Positions 34,228 through 41,601 of a stretch of DNA of 64,000 nt are shown piece by piece. A program made the position numbers and the translations under genes. A model generated the notes under the pieces. It had not been told where the DNA came from. It made no database searches and saw nothing but the letters and a program-made list of their open reading frames with translations. The DNA comes from Clostridia bacterium. Its GTDB lineage: Bacteria; Bacillota; Clostridia; Oscillospirales; CAG-272. Within the stretch, counting starts at the first letter, position 1, and every line of letters begins with the position of its first letter. Where the stretch lies: the NCBI GenBank assembly GCA_017463865.1, contig JAFTOI010000028.1:1-64000 (forward strand), written 5' to 3'.

Positions 34228-35484
34228 ATGCAATCTTCTCTCCGCCGCGTCGGCGCACTGCTGCTGACGCTGCTCGCGCTGACCGCCTGCGGCCCGGCTG
34301 AGTCCGGCCCCGACGACGGGACGGGCACCGGCGACAAGCCGGCACAGACCACCCCCGCGCCGGTCGTCGATCCGGCCACGACGCCGGGCGGCACGACCGC
34401 CCTCGCCCCCGCCGTCACCACCGCCCCCCCGGCTGAGACGACCGTCCCTGCGCCGGTCACCACCGCCGCCCCCATCACGGCGTCGGGCAAATTCTCGTCC
34501 GAGACGGGCAGCAACCTCGAGATCCACCTTGAGTGGTCGGTCATCGGCCAGACCGACACGGCTGTCACGGTGCGCGCTGAGGCCTACATCACCCACTACG
34601 AGATCTGGGTCAGCGCCCGCCACGGCGGCAAGCTGACCATCGGCAAATCGAGCCAGAGCTTCTCGACCGAGGCCATCACCTACGACGGCAAGGGCAAGCA
34701 GACCGTCACCCTGACCACGGCCACCGTCGATGTCCCGCTGGGGGCCGACGGCACAGCGACGGTCGATATCTCGGTCTCCTGGCCCTTCATCGGTACATAT
34801 TCGGGGATCAAGATCGACAACCTCACCTGCGGCGGCACCATTCACATCGGCCAGCAGAGCAAGCCGGCCGCCCAGCCTGAAACAACGGCTGCGCCCGTCA
34901 CCACGGCCGCGCCCGAGACGACCGCAGCCCCGGCGCCGGTTGAAACGCCCATCACCGAGCAGGGCGAGCCGCTGCTCTTCAAGTCGACTGTCTTTGTTGA
35001 CCGCAATGCCAGCCATTTTGGCAGTGTGACGCTGGTGCGCAGCACGGCTGAACTGAGCCGCCTGCTCGAGGCACATCCTGCTGACTGCAAAAATGCGGTC
35101 TGCGCCGCCATCACCGCCGCCTGCGCGGCCTATGACGACGCCTTCTTCGCCGGCAAGGCTCTCCTGCTCGTCCCGCAGGGCAGCCGCTACTCGACGGCGT
35201 CGCCGGTCGAGGTCTTCGACGTCCGCGCCGATGCAGGCGCGCTCTATGTCCACATCCGGGACATCGTGCCCTCCCGCACGACCGAGCAGCTGCTCTCGAC
35301 CCGCTTCTATCTGCAGACTGTTGAGATTCCCGCCGACAGCCTGACCGGGCGCACCATCAACGTCGTGCAGCACGGCGCATACTACACCGATTCGGGCAAA
35401 TACGAGCGTGACTACCTCCGCGACGAGGGCACCGTCACCGCCCCCACCACCCGTTCCTATCAGCCGGCTGCCATTACGCCGTGA
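34228..35484 (+). CDS. Lipoprotein with TTAP linkers and PrcB-like C-terminal domain
   Basis: A 418-residue protein with a signal peptide and lipobox LTAC (Cys21). A long Thr/Ala/Pro linker (about 28-88) leads to a beta-rich domain (about 90-210, with strands such as EIHLEWSVIGQTDTAVTVRAEAY). A second TTAP linker (about 213-240) leads to a C-terminal domain (about 245-390) that resembles the PrcB-type domain (FFAGKALLLVPQGS and a following FDVRADAGALYVHI); this match is by eye and tentative. It is the last gene of the run starting at 27698. Confidence 0.65.
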   Translation: MQSSLRRVGALLLTLLALTACGPAESGPDDGTGTGDKPAQTTPAPVVDPATTPGGTTALAPAVTTAPPAETTVPAPVTTAAPITASGKFSSETGSNLEIHLEWSVIGQTDTAVTVRAEAYITHYEIWVSARHGGKLTIGKSSQSFSTEAITYDGKGKQTVTLTTATVDVPLGADGTATVDISVSWPFIGTYSGIKIDNLTCGGTIHIGQQSKPAAQPETTAAPVTTAAPETTAAPAPVETPITEQGEPLLFKSTVFVDRNASHFGSVTLVRSTAELSRLLEAHPADCKNAVCAAITAACAAYDDAFFAGKALLLVPQGSRYSTASPVEVFDVRADAGALYVHIRDIVPSRTTEQLLSTRFYLQTVEIPADSLTGRTINVVQHGAYYTDSGKYERDYLRDEGTVTAPTTRSYQPAAITP

Positions 35485-35526
35485 TCACATCCCCCCGACC
35501 GCACGGTCGGGGGGATGTGATTTTTT
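35485..35526 (+). terminator. Terminator of the 27698-35484 run
   Basis: A 16-base stem (TCACATCCCCCCGACC and complement) with loop GCAC is followed by six T. It overlaps the stop of the lipoprotein gene by none to one base. Confidence 0.92.
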
Positions 35527-35544
35527 GGTTCATCTGTAAAACTG

Positions 35545-35573
35545 TTGACAAAACGGACGAGATATCGTATAAT
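35545..35573 (+). promoter_or_regulatory. Consensus sigma-A promoter of first duplicated lipoprotein
   Basis: TTGACA and TATAAT separated by 17 bases, a perfect consensus, 39 bases before the ATG at 35613. Confidence 0.9.
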
Positions 35574-35612
35574 GTTTTTGTATTTATTTCAAAGAAAAGA
35601 AAGGAGTTTCCC

Positions 35613-37103
35613 ATGAAACGAACACTTACCATGGTTCTTGCTGCGCTGATGCTGTGCGGTACGCTTGCTGCCTGCTCGTCGGGTGGAGACAGCACGGACA
35701 CCACTGCCGCGCCCTCCGCGGCCGACACCACCGTCCCCGCTGGCGAGACCGCCGATCCTACCAAGGATGCGGACGGCTTCATGCTTGACTCTCTGCCCGC
35801 TGACCTCAAATTTGACGGTGAGAGCATCGGTATCCTCACTTGGGAGGATGTCGAGATGCCCGAATTCGAGGTGGAGGAGATCACCGGCGACATCGTCAAC
35901 GACGCCATCTACAAGCGCAACGAAACGGTCGCAAACCGGCTCGGCGTGAATTTCGAGTGGTACGAGACCAAGGGCAATGCCAGCAACGGTGCCAACTACC
36001 TCAAGGCCGCGCAGAACAGCTTCAACGCGGGCGAGAAGATCTACGACATCTACGCCGCCTACTCCCGCACAGCTGGCACTGTCGCTATCAACGGCCTCTG
36101 CTACAACCTCAATCAGGTCCAGTACCTCGACTTTGAGAAGCCCTGGTGGCCCGAACGCATGCTCAACGCCTTCGACATCAACGGCGACCTTTACTTCATC
36201 TCGGGTGATATCTCCACCAACGTACTGCACTTCATGTACGGCATCTACTACAACAAGGACATGATCACCGACTACCAGCTGACCGACCCGACCGAATATG
36301 TGCTGAACGGCACCTGGACGCTGGACAAGATGATTGAGATGACCACCGGCATCTATCAGGATCTCAACAACAACGCCTCTGTCGACTATGATGATCGCTT
36401 CGGCATGACCACCCTCAGTTTCCATATGGACGCCTTCTACACCGGCTCCGGCCTGCGCCTGGTCGAGATCGACGAGACCGATACCCTCAAGATCTCGGAC
36501 GACTTCTCCAGCGAGAAGACAGTCAACCTCGTCGACAAGCTCGGCCCCTGGGCTGCTACCGATGACTTCCTCTACGGCGTCAACGACGGTACTTATGAGA
36601 AGTCCTTCGTCGAGGACAACGCCCTCTTGTGCCTGAACCGCATGTATCTGGCTGACCGCAAGCTGCGTGAGGTCACCTTCACCTACGGCATCGTTCCCGT
36701 TCCGAAGTACGATGAGTCCCAGGAGAAGCACATCACCGTTATGGGCAACCCCTTCACCCTCTACATGATCGCCTCTGACTGCGAGGATCCCGACATGGCG
36801 GCCGCCGTGCTCGAAGCCATGGGCAGCGCAGGCTACCGCATGACCACGCCCGCCATCTTCGAGACCAACATGAAGGTCAAGTACTCCGCCGACAACGTCA
36901 ACGCGCAGATGTTCGACATCATCCGTGAGGGTGTGGACTTTGACCTCGGCCGTATCTTCGGCGCAAACCTGAACCTGATGTCCGAGATGCCGTCCAACGT
37001 CATCTGGCAGAACAAGTCCTGGGCGACCGCTGTCAAGCCCTACACCAAGGTGCTGGGCACCCAGCTCGGAAAGATCGTCGACAAGCTCGAAGCGATCGAA
37101 TAA
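35613..37103 (+). CDS. Solute-binding-protein-like lipoprotein A, orphan
   Basis: The start is ATG 35613, 6 bases after AAAGGAG. The 496-residue lipoprotein has lipobox LAAC (Cys21) and a short Thr/Ala/Pro linker. The body is about 60 % like the next gene by eye: EEITGDIVNDAIYKRNETV, FEKPWWPERML, YYNKDM, WTLDKMIEMTTGIYQDLN. It resembles extracellular solute-binding proteins for sugars, but no ABC permease is near. An Asp-rich DLNNNASVDYDDRFG loop is like a calcium-binding EF-hand-type loop and occurs in all three paralogues of the window. The promoter strength suggests high expression. Confidence 0.78.
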   Translation: MKRTLTMVLAALMLCGTLAACSSGGDSTDTTAAPSAADTTVPAGETADPTKDADGFMLDSLPADLKFDGESIGILTWEDVEMPEFEVEEITGDIVNDAIYKRNETVANRLGVNFEWYETKGNASNGANYLKAAQNSFNAGEKIYDIYAAYSRTAGTVAINGLCYNLNQVQYLDFEKPWWPERMLNAFDINGDLYFISGDISTNVLHFMYGIYYNKDMITDYQLTDPTEYVLNGTWTLDKMIEMTTGIYQDLNNNASVDYDDRFGMTTLSFHMDAFYTGSGLRLVEIDETDTLKISDDFSSEKTVNLVDKLGPWAATDDFLYGVNDGTYEKSFVEDNALLCLNRMYLADRKLREVTFTYGIVPVPKYDESQEKHITVMGNPFTLYMIASDCEDPDMAAAVLEAMGSAGYRMTTPAIFETNMKVKYSADNVNAQMFDIIREGVDFDLGRIFGANLNLMSEMPSNVIWQNKSWATAVKPYTKVLGTQLGKIVDKLEAIE

Positions 37104-37115
37104 GCGCCCTCCCCC

Positions 37116-37146
37116 ACTCCCCGGCCCATGGCCGGGGAGTTTTTTG
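37116..37146 (+). terminator. Terminator of lipoprotein A
   Basis: An 11-base stem (ACTCCCCGGCC) with loop CAT is followed by TTTTTT. Confidence 0.9.
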
Positions 37147-37204
37147 ATGCGGTATTTGGGCAAAATGCCCAAATTTTTGCAAAATAAATCGTCAGTCTGT
37201 ATGG

Positions 37205-37234
37205 TTGACAGCAAGGGGGCAAATATTGTATAAT
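37205..37234 (+). promoter_or_regulatory. Sigma-A promoter of second duplicated lipoprotein
   Basis: TTGACA and TATAAT with an 18-base spacer, 64 bases before the chosen ATG at 37298. Confidence 0.88.
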
Positions 37235-37256
37235 AAAGTATAGCAAAATGTACAAG

Positions 37257-37297
37257 AAAGGAGTTTGATTCAAGTCCTGACTTGAATCATGTTAACC
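37257..37297 (+). promoter_or_regulatory. Ribosome site split from its start by a perfect hairpin
   Basis: AAAGGAG (37257-37263) is followed by GATTCAAGTC (37267-37276), CT, and GACTTGAATC (37279-37288), a perfect ten-base inverted repeat, directly before ATG 37289. ATG 37298 follows nine bases later. Linear distance from the ribosome site to the first ATG is 25 bases; folded it is about three. The paralogue at 35613 has no such insertion. Confidence 0.8.
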
Positions 37298-38782
37298 ATG
37301 AAAAGAACACTTGCGATGATTCTGGCTGCCCTCATGCTGAGCTCCGCCCTGCTGGCCTGCTCGAACGAAGGCGGCACCTCCAATGACACCACTGCCGCAC
37401 CTAACGTGAATGATACGACTGCCCCGACCGAGACGGCTGACCCCACCGTTGACGCCAACGGCTATCTGCTCGACAGCCTGCCCAGCGACCTCAACTACAA
37501 CGGAGAGGAGATCGGCGTCCTCCACTGGAACTCTGAGGAGCCCGAGTTTGAGATCGAGGAGATCACCGGCGACATCGTCAATGACGCCATCTACAAGCGC
37601 AACGAAACGGTAGAGAATCGTCTGAATGTCAAGTTCACCTTCACTGAGCAGAAGGGTGACAACGGCAACCGTGCCGCTTTCCTGACCTTCGTCCAGAAGT
37701 CCTATCAGGCAGGCGAAAAAGCTTACGACATCGTCCCCACCTACTCCCGCACCGCAGGCATGATGGCCATCAACGGCCTCTGCTACAACCTCGCTGAGCT
37801 GCCTTACCTCGATTTCGAGAAGCCCTGGTGGCCGCAGCGCATGCTCGAGACCCAGACCATCGGCGATAAGCTCTACTTCATCTCGGGCGACGCCTCCACC
37901 AACCTCATCCATCTGACCTACGGCATGTACTACAACAAGGACATGCTGGAGCAGTATCAGCTCGAGGATCCGCAGCAGCTGGTTCTTAACCACAAATGGA
38001 CCCAGGATAAGCTGATCGAGATGACCACCGGCATGTATCAGGACCTCAACGGCAACGGTGCAGTTGACGGGGAGGACCGCTTCGGCTTCTCCGGCATCTA
38101 CTACGGTCTCGACGCCTTCTACACCGGTTCCGAGCTCCGTCTGGTCGAGGGCAGCGCGGATAATCTGCTCATCATCTCGCCCGACTTCACCGGTGAGAAG
38201 ATCATCAACATGGTCGACAAGCTGGGCGCGTGGGCCAAAACCGACGACGTGCTGCTTGATTCTGCCTCCATCTATCAGGCTGCCTTCTACAACGGCAACA
38301 CCCTCTTCTGCCAGAACCGTCTCTACATGGCTTCCAAGTACCTCCGCGATGTTGATTTCTCCTACGGCGTTCTGCCCACCCCGCTTTATGACGAGGCACA
38401 GGAGAGCTACATCTCGGTCGTCGGCAACCCCTACACCAACTACTGCATCATGGCTGACTGCGACGATCCCGAGCGCGCAGCGGCTGTCATTGAGGCCTGG
38501 GGCAGCGCAGCTTACCGCCTGACCACCCCCGCCCTCTTCGAAAACAACATGAAGGTCAAGTACTCTGAGGATGACATCAACGCCCAGATGTTCGACATCA
38601 TCCACGACACCATCGACTTCGACCTCGGCCGCGTCTTCTCCAACGACCTCAACTACATGAGTGAGATGCCCTCCAAGGCCATCGAGGCCGGCAATCCGTG
38701 GTCTTCCATGGCAAGCAAGTACGAGAAGGTACTGGGCAGCATGATGAAGAAGATTGTCACCAAGCTCGAAGCGATCGCCTAA
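37298..38782 (+). CDS. Solute-binding-protein-like lipoprotein B, orphan
   Basis: The chosen start is ATG 37298, which aligns with the MKRTL start of lipoprotein A; ATG 37289, three codons earlier and right after a hairpin, is equally possible. The 494-residue lipoprotein has lipobox LLAC and a TTAP-type linker. It matches lipoprotein A along its length (EEITGDIVNDAIYKRNETV, FEKPWWPQRML, YYNKDMLEQY, DLNGNGAVDGEDRFG), so the two arose by tandem duplication. No ABC permease is adjacent. It has its own promoter and terminator, and an unusual hairpin between ribosome site and start. Confidence 0.78.
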   Translation: MKRTLAMILAALMLSSALLACSNEGGTSNDTTAAPNVNDTTAPTETADPTVDANGYLLDSLPSDLNYNGEEIGVLHWNSEEPEFEIEEITGDIVNDAIYKRNETVENRLNVKFTFTEQKGDNGNRAAFLTFVQKSYQAGEKAYDIVPTYSRTAGMMAINGLCYNLAELPYLDFEKPWWPQRMLETQTIGDKLYFISGDASTNLIHLTYGMYYNKDMLEQYQLEDPQQLVLNHKWTQDKLIEMTTGMYQDLNGNGAVDGEDRFGFSGIYYGLDAFYTGSELRLVEGSADNLLIISPDFTGEKIINMVDKLGAWAKTDDVLLDSASIYQAAFYNGNTLFCQNRLYMASKYLRDVDFSYGVLPTPLYDEAQESYISVVGNPYTNYCIMADCDDPERAAAVIEAWGSAAYRLTTPALFENNMKVKYSEDDINAQMFDIIHDTIDFDLGRVFSNDLNYMSEMPSKAIEAGNPWSSMASKYEKVLGSMMKKIVTKLEAIA

Positions 38783-38789
38783 AGCCGCC

Positions 38790-38819
38790 AAGCCCTGACC
38801 GCAAGGTCAGGGCTTTTTT
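38790..38819 (+). terminator. Terminator of lipoprotein B
   Basis: AAGCCCTGACC pairs with GGTCAGGGCTT around loop GCAA and is followed by TTTT. Confidence 0.9.
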
Positions 38820-38842
38820 CTGCGCTTTTTTGCGAAATCCTG

Positions 38843-38871
38843 TTGTAATTTCGTCCCATTCAAGGTATAAT
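38843..38871 (+). promoter_or_regulatory. Sigma-A promoter of nadE
   Basis: TTGTAA and TATAAT with a 17-base spacer, 48 bases before the ATG. Confidence 0.82.
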
Positions 38872-38919
38872 ATAGGTATTGTCCCAGCTACCGCAATCTC
38901 TCCGAAAGGAAGCATCATC

Positions 38920-40863
38920 ATGAAAGATGGATTCATCCGTACCGCAGCCGCGACCCCTTCCGTCCGCGTCGCCGACTGTCCATACAATACCGCCGAGCTG
39001 ATCCGCATCGCGCGCGCGGCCGCCGCCGACGGCGTGCGCCTGCTCGTCTTCCCCGAGCTCTGCATCACGGCCTACACCTGCGAGGATCTCTTCTTCTCCC
39101 GCCCGCTGCTTGAGGCGTCGGAGGCGGGCCTCGCCGCCTATCTGGCCGCCACGGCCGAGCTGCCGCTGCTCTCGATCGTCGGCCTGCCCCTGATGCACGA
39201 GGACAAGCTCTACAACTGCGCCGCCGTCTGTGCGGGCGGCCGGCTGCTGGGCGTTGTGCCGAAGTCGGCTATCCCCGGCTACAGCGAGTTTTACGAGCCC
39301 CGCCACTTCACGCCTGCGCCTGACACACTGGTTCGTGTCACTCTCTGCGGTGAAGCTGTCCCCTTCTCCACCAACCTGCTCTTCTGCTGCGATTCGATGC
39401 CCGAGCTGCGGGTCGCGGTCGAGATCTGCGAGGATCTGTGGGGAGCGGTGCCCCCGTCCTGCCGCCATGCGGCGGCGGGCGCGACGGTGATCGCCAACCT
39501 GTCGGCCAGCAATGAGACGGTGGGCAAGGACGCCTACCGCCGCCAGTTGGTAAGCATGCAGTCGGCACGGCTGATCTGCGGCTATGTTTACGCCGACGCG
39601 GGGCTGGGCGAGTCAACGACCGACGTTGTTTTCTCCGGCCACAGCCTGATCGCCGAAAATGGCGCGGTGCTGGCGGAGCGCGCACCCTTCGATTACGCGA
39701 TCGGCGACTATGTCGCCAGCGAGATCGACGTTGCCCGCCTTGTCCGCGAGCGTGCGCGCGTCAACACTTGGAAGACGGACGGTGCCGGCTACCTTCGCAT
39801 CCCCTTCACCCTGCCCCTGGAGGAGACGAAGCTCACCCGCTTTATCGACCCGCACCCCTTCATCCCGGCCGACGACACTGAGCGCGCCCGCCGCTGTGCG
39901 CAGATCCTCACCATTCAGGCGCACGGTCTGCGCCAGCGCATCGAGCGCGCCTTCGCGCGCACCTGCGTCATCGCGATCTCGGGCGGACTTGACTCCTGCC
40001 TGGCCCTGCTTGTCACCGTCCGGGCCATGGATCTGCTGAACCGTCCCCGCACCGACATCATCGCCGTCACCATGCCCTGCTTCGGCACCACATCCCGCAC
40101 AAAATCCAACGCCGAGCTGCTCTGCGCCGAGCTGGGCGTCACTCTGCGCACCATCGATATCATGGACGCCGTCAAGCAGCATTTCCGCGACATCGGCCAC
40201 GATCCCGACAATCACAATGTGGTCTACGAGAACAGCCAGGCGCGCGAGCGGACGCAGATCATCATGGACATCGCCAACGCCGAGAACGGTCTGGTCATCG
40301 GCACCGGCGACCTCTCCGAGCTTGCCCTCGGCTGGGCGACCTACAACGGCGACCACATGTCCAACTACGGCGTCAATGGCAGTGTGCCGAAGACCCTTGT
40401 GCGGCACATCGTCGGCTGGTGCGCGGACGATGCCGAGGCGAGCGGCCGGCCGGCGCTGGCCGGCTGTCTGCGCGATATCCTCGCCACGCCGGTCAGCCCC
40501 GAGCTGCTGCCGCCGAAGGACGGCGAGATCGCGCAGAAGACCGAGGATCTGGTGGGTCCCTACGAGCTGCACGATTTTTACCTTTATCTGCTTCTGCGCC
40601 ACGGCTTTGCGCCGCGCAAGATGCTCCGCCTTGCGCGGATCGCCTTCGCGGGCGTCTACAATGACGCGACGCTCATCCGCTGGCTCGAAACCTTCCACCG
40701 CCGCTTCATGAGCCAGCAGTTCAAGCGCTCCTGCCTGCCCGACGGGCCGAAGGTCGGCTCGGTGGCCGTCTCGCCCCGCGGCGACTGGCGCATGCCGAGC
40801 GACGCGGCGTCAACGGTGTGGATGGAGGAGATCAAGGCCATCCGGGCCGAGCTGGGGCTTTGA
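38920..40863 (+). CDS. nadE: Glutamine-dependent NAD+ synthetase
   Basis: The start is ATG 38920 behind GAAAGGAAG; an upstream extension crosses the promoter and is rejected. The 647-residue enzyme amidates deamido-NAD+ in the last step of NAD synthesis. The N-terminal nitrilase-type glutaminase (about 1-300) has its triad Glu46 ([10 protein letters not shown]), Lys115 ([15 protein letters not shown]) and Cys170 (VEICEDLW). The C-terminal synthetase has the PP-loop SGGLDS at 354-359 and the [12 protein letters not shown] stretch. It is monocistronic. Confidence 0.95.
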   Translation: MKDGFIRTAAATPSVRVADCPYNTAELIRIARAAAADGVRLLVFPELCITAYTCEDLFFSRPLLEASEAGLAAYLAATAELPLLSIVGLPLMHEDKLYNCAAVCAGGRLLGVVPKSAIPGYSEFYEPRHFTPAPDTLVRVTLCGEAVPFSTNLLFCCDSMPELRVAVEICEDLWGAVPPSCRHAAAGATVIANLSASNETVGKDAYRRQLVSMQSARLICGYVYADAGLGESTTDVVFSGHSLIAENGAVLAERAPFDYAIGDYVASEIDVARLVRERARVNTWKTDGAGYLRIPFTLPLEETKLTRFIDPHPFIPADDTERARRCAQILTIQAHGLRQRIERAFARTCVIAISGGLDSCLALLVTVRAMDLLNRPRTDIIAVTMPCFGTTSRTKSNAELLCAELGVTLRTIDIMDAVKQHFRDIGHDPDNHNVVYENSQARERTQIIMDIANAENGLVIGTGDLSELALGWATYNGDHMSNYGVNGSVPKTLVRHIVGWCADDAEASGRPALAGCLRDILATPVSPELLPPKDGEIAQKTEDLVGPYELHDFYLYLLLRHGFAPRKMLRLARIAFAGVYNDATLIRWLETFHRRFMSQQFKRSCLPDGPKVGSVAVSPRGDWRMPSDAASTVWMEEIKAIRAELGL

Positions 40864-40866
40864 TGC

Positions 40867-40898
40867 AAAAACGCATGACCGTATGGTCATGCGTTTTT
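40867..40898. terminator. Bidirectional terminator between nadE and XRE gene
   Basis: A 14-base perfect stem (AAAAACGCATGACC) with loop GTAT has a T-run on both strands. Confidence 0.9.
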
Positions 40899-40912
40899 CG
40901 TTTGTGCGGGCA

Positions 40913-41137
40913 TCAGCGGAAGTCGAACAGCTCCTTCGGCGTGACGTCAAGCACCTCGCAGAGACGGAAAATGACATCAAGCGATGCCCCGACCGTTGCG
41001 AGCTCGATCGCGCTCATGTGGCTTCGGTCGATTTTGAGCAGCTCGGCAAGCTGCATCTGCGTGTACCCCCGGCTTTTGCGATAGTAGGACACATTCAGGC
41101 CCAGCTGTTTATATTGATTCTGATAGGTTTTGTCCAT
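40913..41137 (-). CDS. Small XRE-family HTH regulator
   Basis: A 74-residue protein that is one Cro/CI-type helix-turn-helix domain: IGxxRKSRGYTQMQLAELL-type start, SHMSAIELATVGASLDVIFRLCEVLDV and ending PKELFDF. There is no effector domain. It is divergent from a second small HTH gene with 131 bases between them; the intergenic part holds repeated motifs that could be its operator. A GGGGTGG ribosome site precedes ATG 41137. Confidence 0.88.
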   Translation of the reverse strand: MDKTYQNQYKQLGLNVSYYRKSRGYTQMQLAELLKIDRSHMSAIELATVGASLDVIFRLCEVLDVTPKELFDFR

Positions 41138-41153
41138 TCAACCACCCCTATAT

Positions 41154-41159
41154 ATTGTA
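41154..41159 (-). promoter_or_regulatory. -10 box for the minus-strand XRE gene
   Basis: TACAAT on the minus strand, 17 bases before the ATG, with a weak -35 (TTTATT at 17 bases). The short distance means a very short leader. Confidence 0.5.
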
Positions 41160-41191
41160 CGACATTTCACGCAAGTAATAAACCTTGTGAT

Positions 41192-41223
41192 ACAAGTCAT
41201 TTGACTATTGACACAAGTCATTT
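41192..41223 (+). promoter_or_regulatory. Two direct repeats at the -35 box: candidate operator
   Basis: ACAAGTCATTT occurs at 41192-41202 and 41213-41223, exactly 21 bases (two helical turns) apart. The second copy begins on the last base of the -35 hexamer of the plus-strand promoter. This arrangement suits a repressor dimer or two monomers on one face of the DNA. Confidence 0.6.
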
Positions 41224-41236
41224 CGCGTGGTATAAT
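41208..41236 (+). promoter_or_regulatory. Consensus sigma-A promoter of the plus-strand XRE gene
   Basis: TTGACA and TATAAT separated by 17 bases, a perfect consensus, 32 bases before ATG 41269. Confidence 0.88.
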
Positions 41237-41268
41237 ACACAAAACGGGATATTTGGGGGAGGGATGAC

Positions 41269-41553
41269 ATGAATGGAGAAATGCAGGCCGCGCTGATTGC
41301 GGCACTCACCGCGGCGCTGCCCGCTCTGCGCGCACAGCTGCACCTGACACAGGCCGAGCTTGGCGCGGCGGTGGGGGTGACGGGAAAGACGATCTACTGC
41401 ATCGAATCGGGGCGGCAGCCGATGAGCTGGGTGATGTTTCTGGCGCTGGTCTACTTTTTCAGCTTTCACCGTGCGGCGCACCCGCTCCTGAACATGGCGG
41501 GGATCAACTCCGCGCTTCTGGCCGACCTGATCGGGGAGAGGGCGATCCAATAA
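41269..41553 (+). CDS. Small HTH regulator (XRE type)
   Basis: A 94-residue protein with GGGGGAGGG before ATG 41269. The HTH is at about 20-75: LRAQLHLTQAELGAAVGVTGKTIYCIESG is the usual scaffold up to the recognition helix, followed by MSWVMFLALVYFFSF, where members of this family normally have a conserved helix. There is no second domain. It is divergent from another small HTH gene and may share the repeat operator with it. Confidence 0.82.
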   Translation: MNGEMQAALIAALTAALPALRAQLHLTQAELGAAVGVTGKTIYCIESGRQPMSWVMFLALVYFFSFHRAAHPLLNMAGINSALLADLIGERAIQ

Positions 41554-41554
41554 G

Positions 41555-41592
41555 AAAACCGGACAGCGAAGCAATTCGCTGCCCGGTTTTGG
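41555..41592. terminator. Bidirectional terminator between convergent genes
   Basis: AAAACCGG-A-CAGCGAA pairs with TTCGCTG-C-CCGGTTTT around loop GCAA, with T-rich flanks on both strands. Confidence 0.8.
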
Positions 41593-41601
41593 TTCGGGGA
41601 A

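Noticed and set aside
33277..35373. A 698-codon open frame on the minus strand
   Set aside because: It covers the DUF2156 and lipoprotein genes in antisense, runs through the linkers as low-complexity sequence, and lacks a promoter and ribosome site.
35474..35908. Minus-strand open frame over the start of lipoprotein A
   Set aside because: It is antisense to a strong gene and crosses its promoter; no domain.
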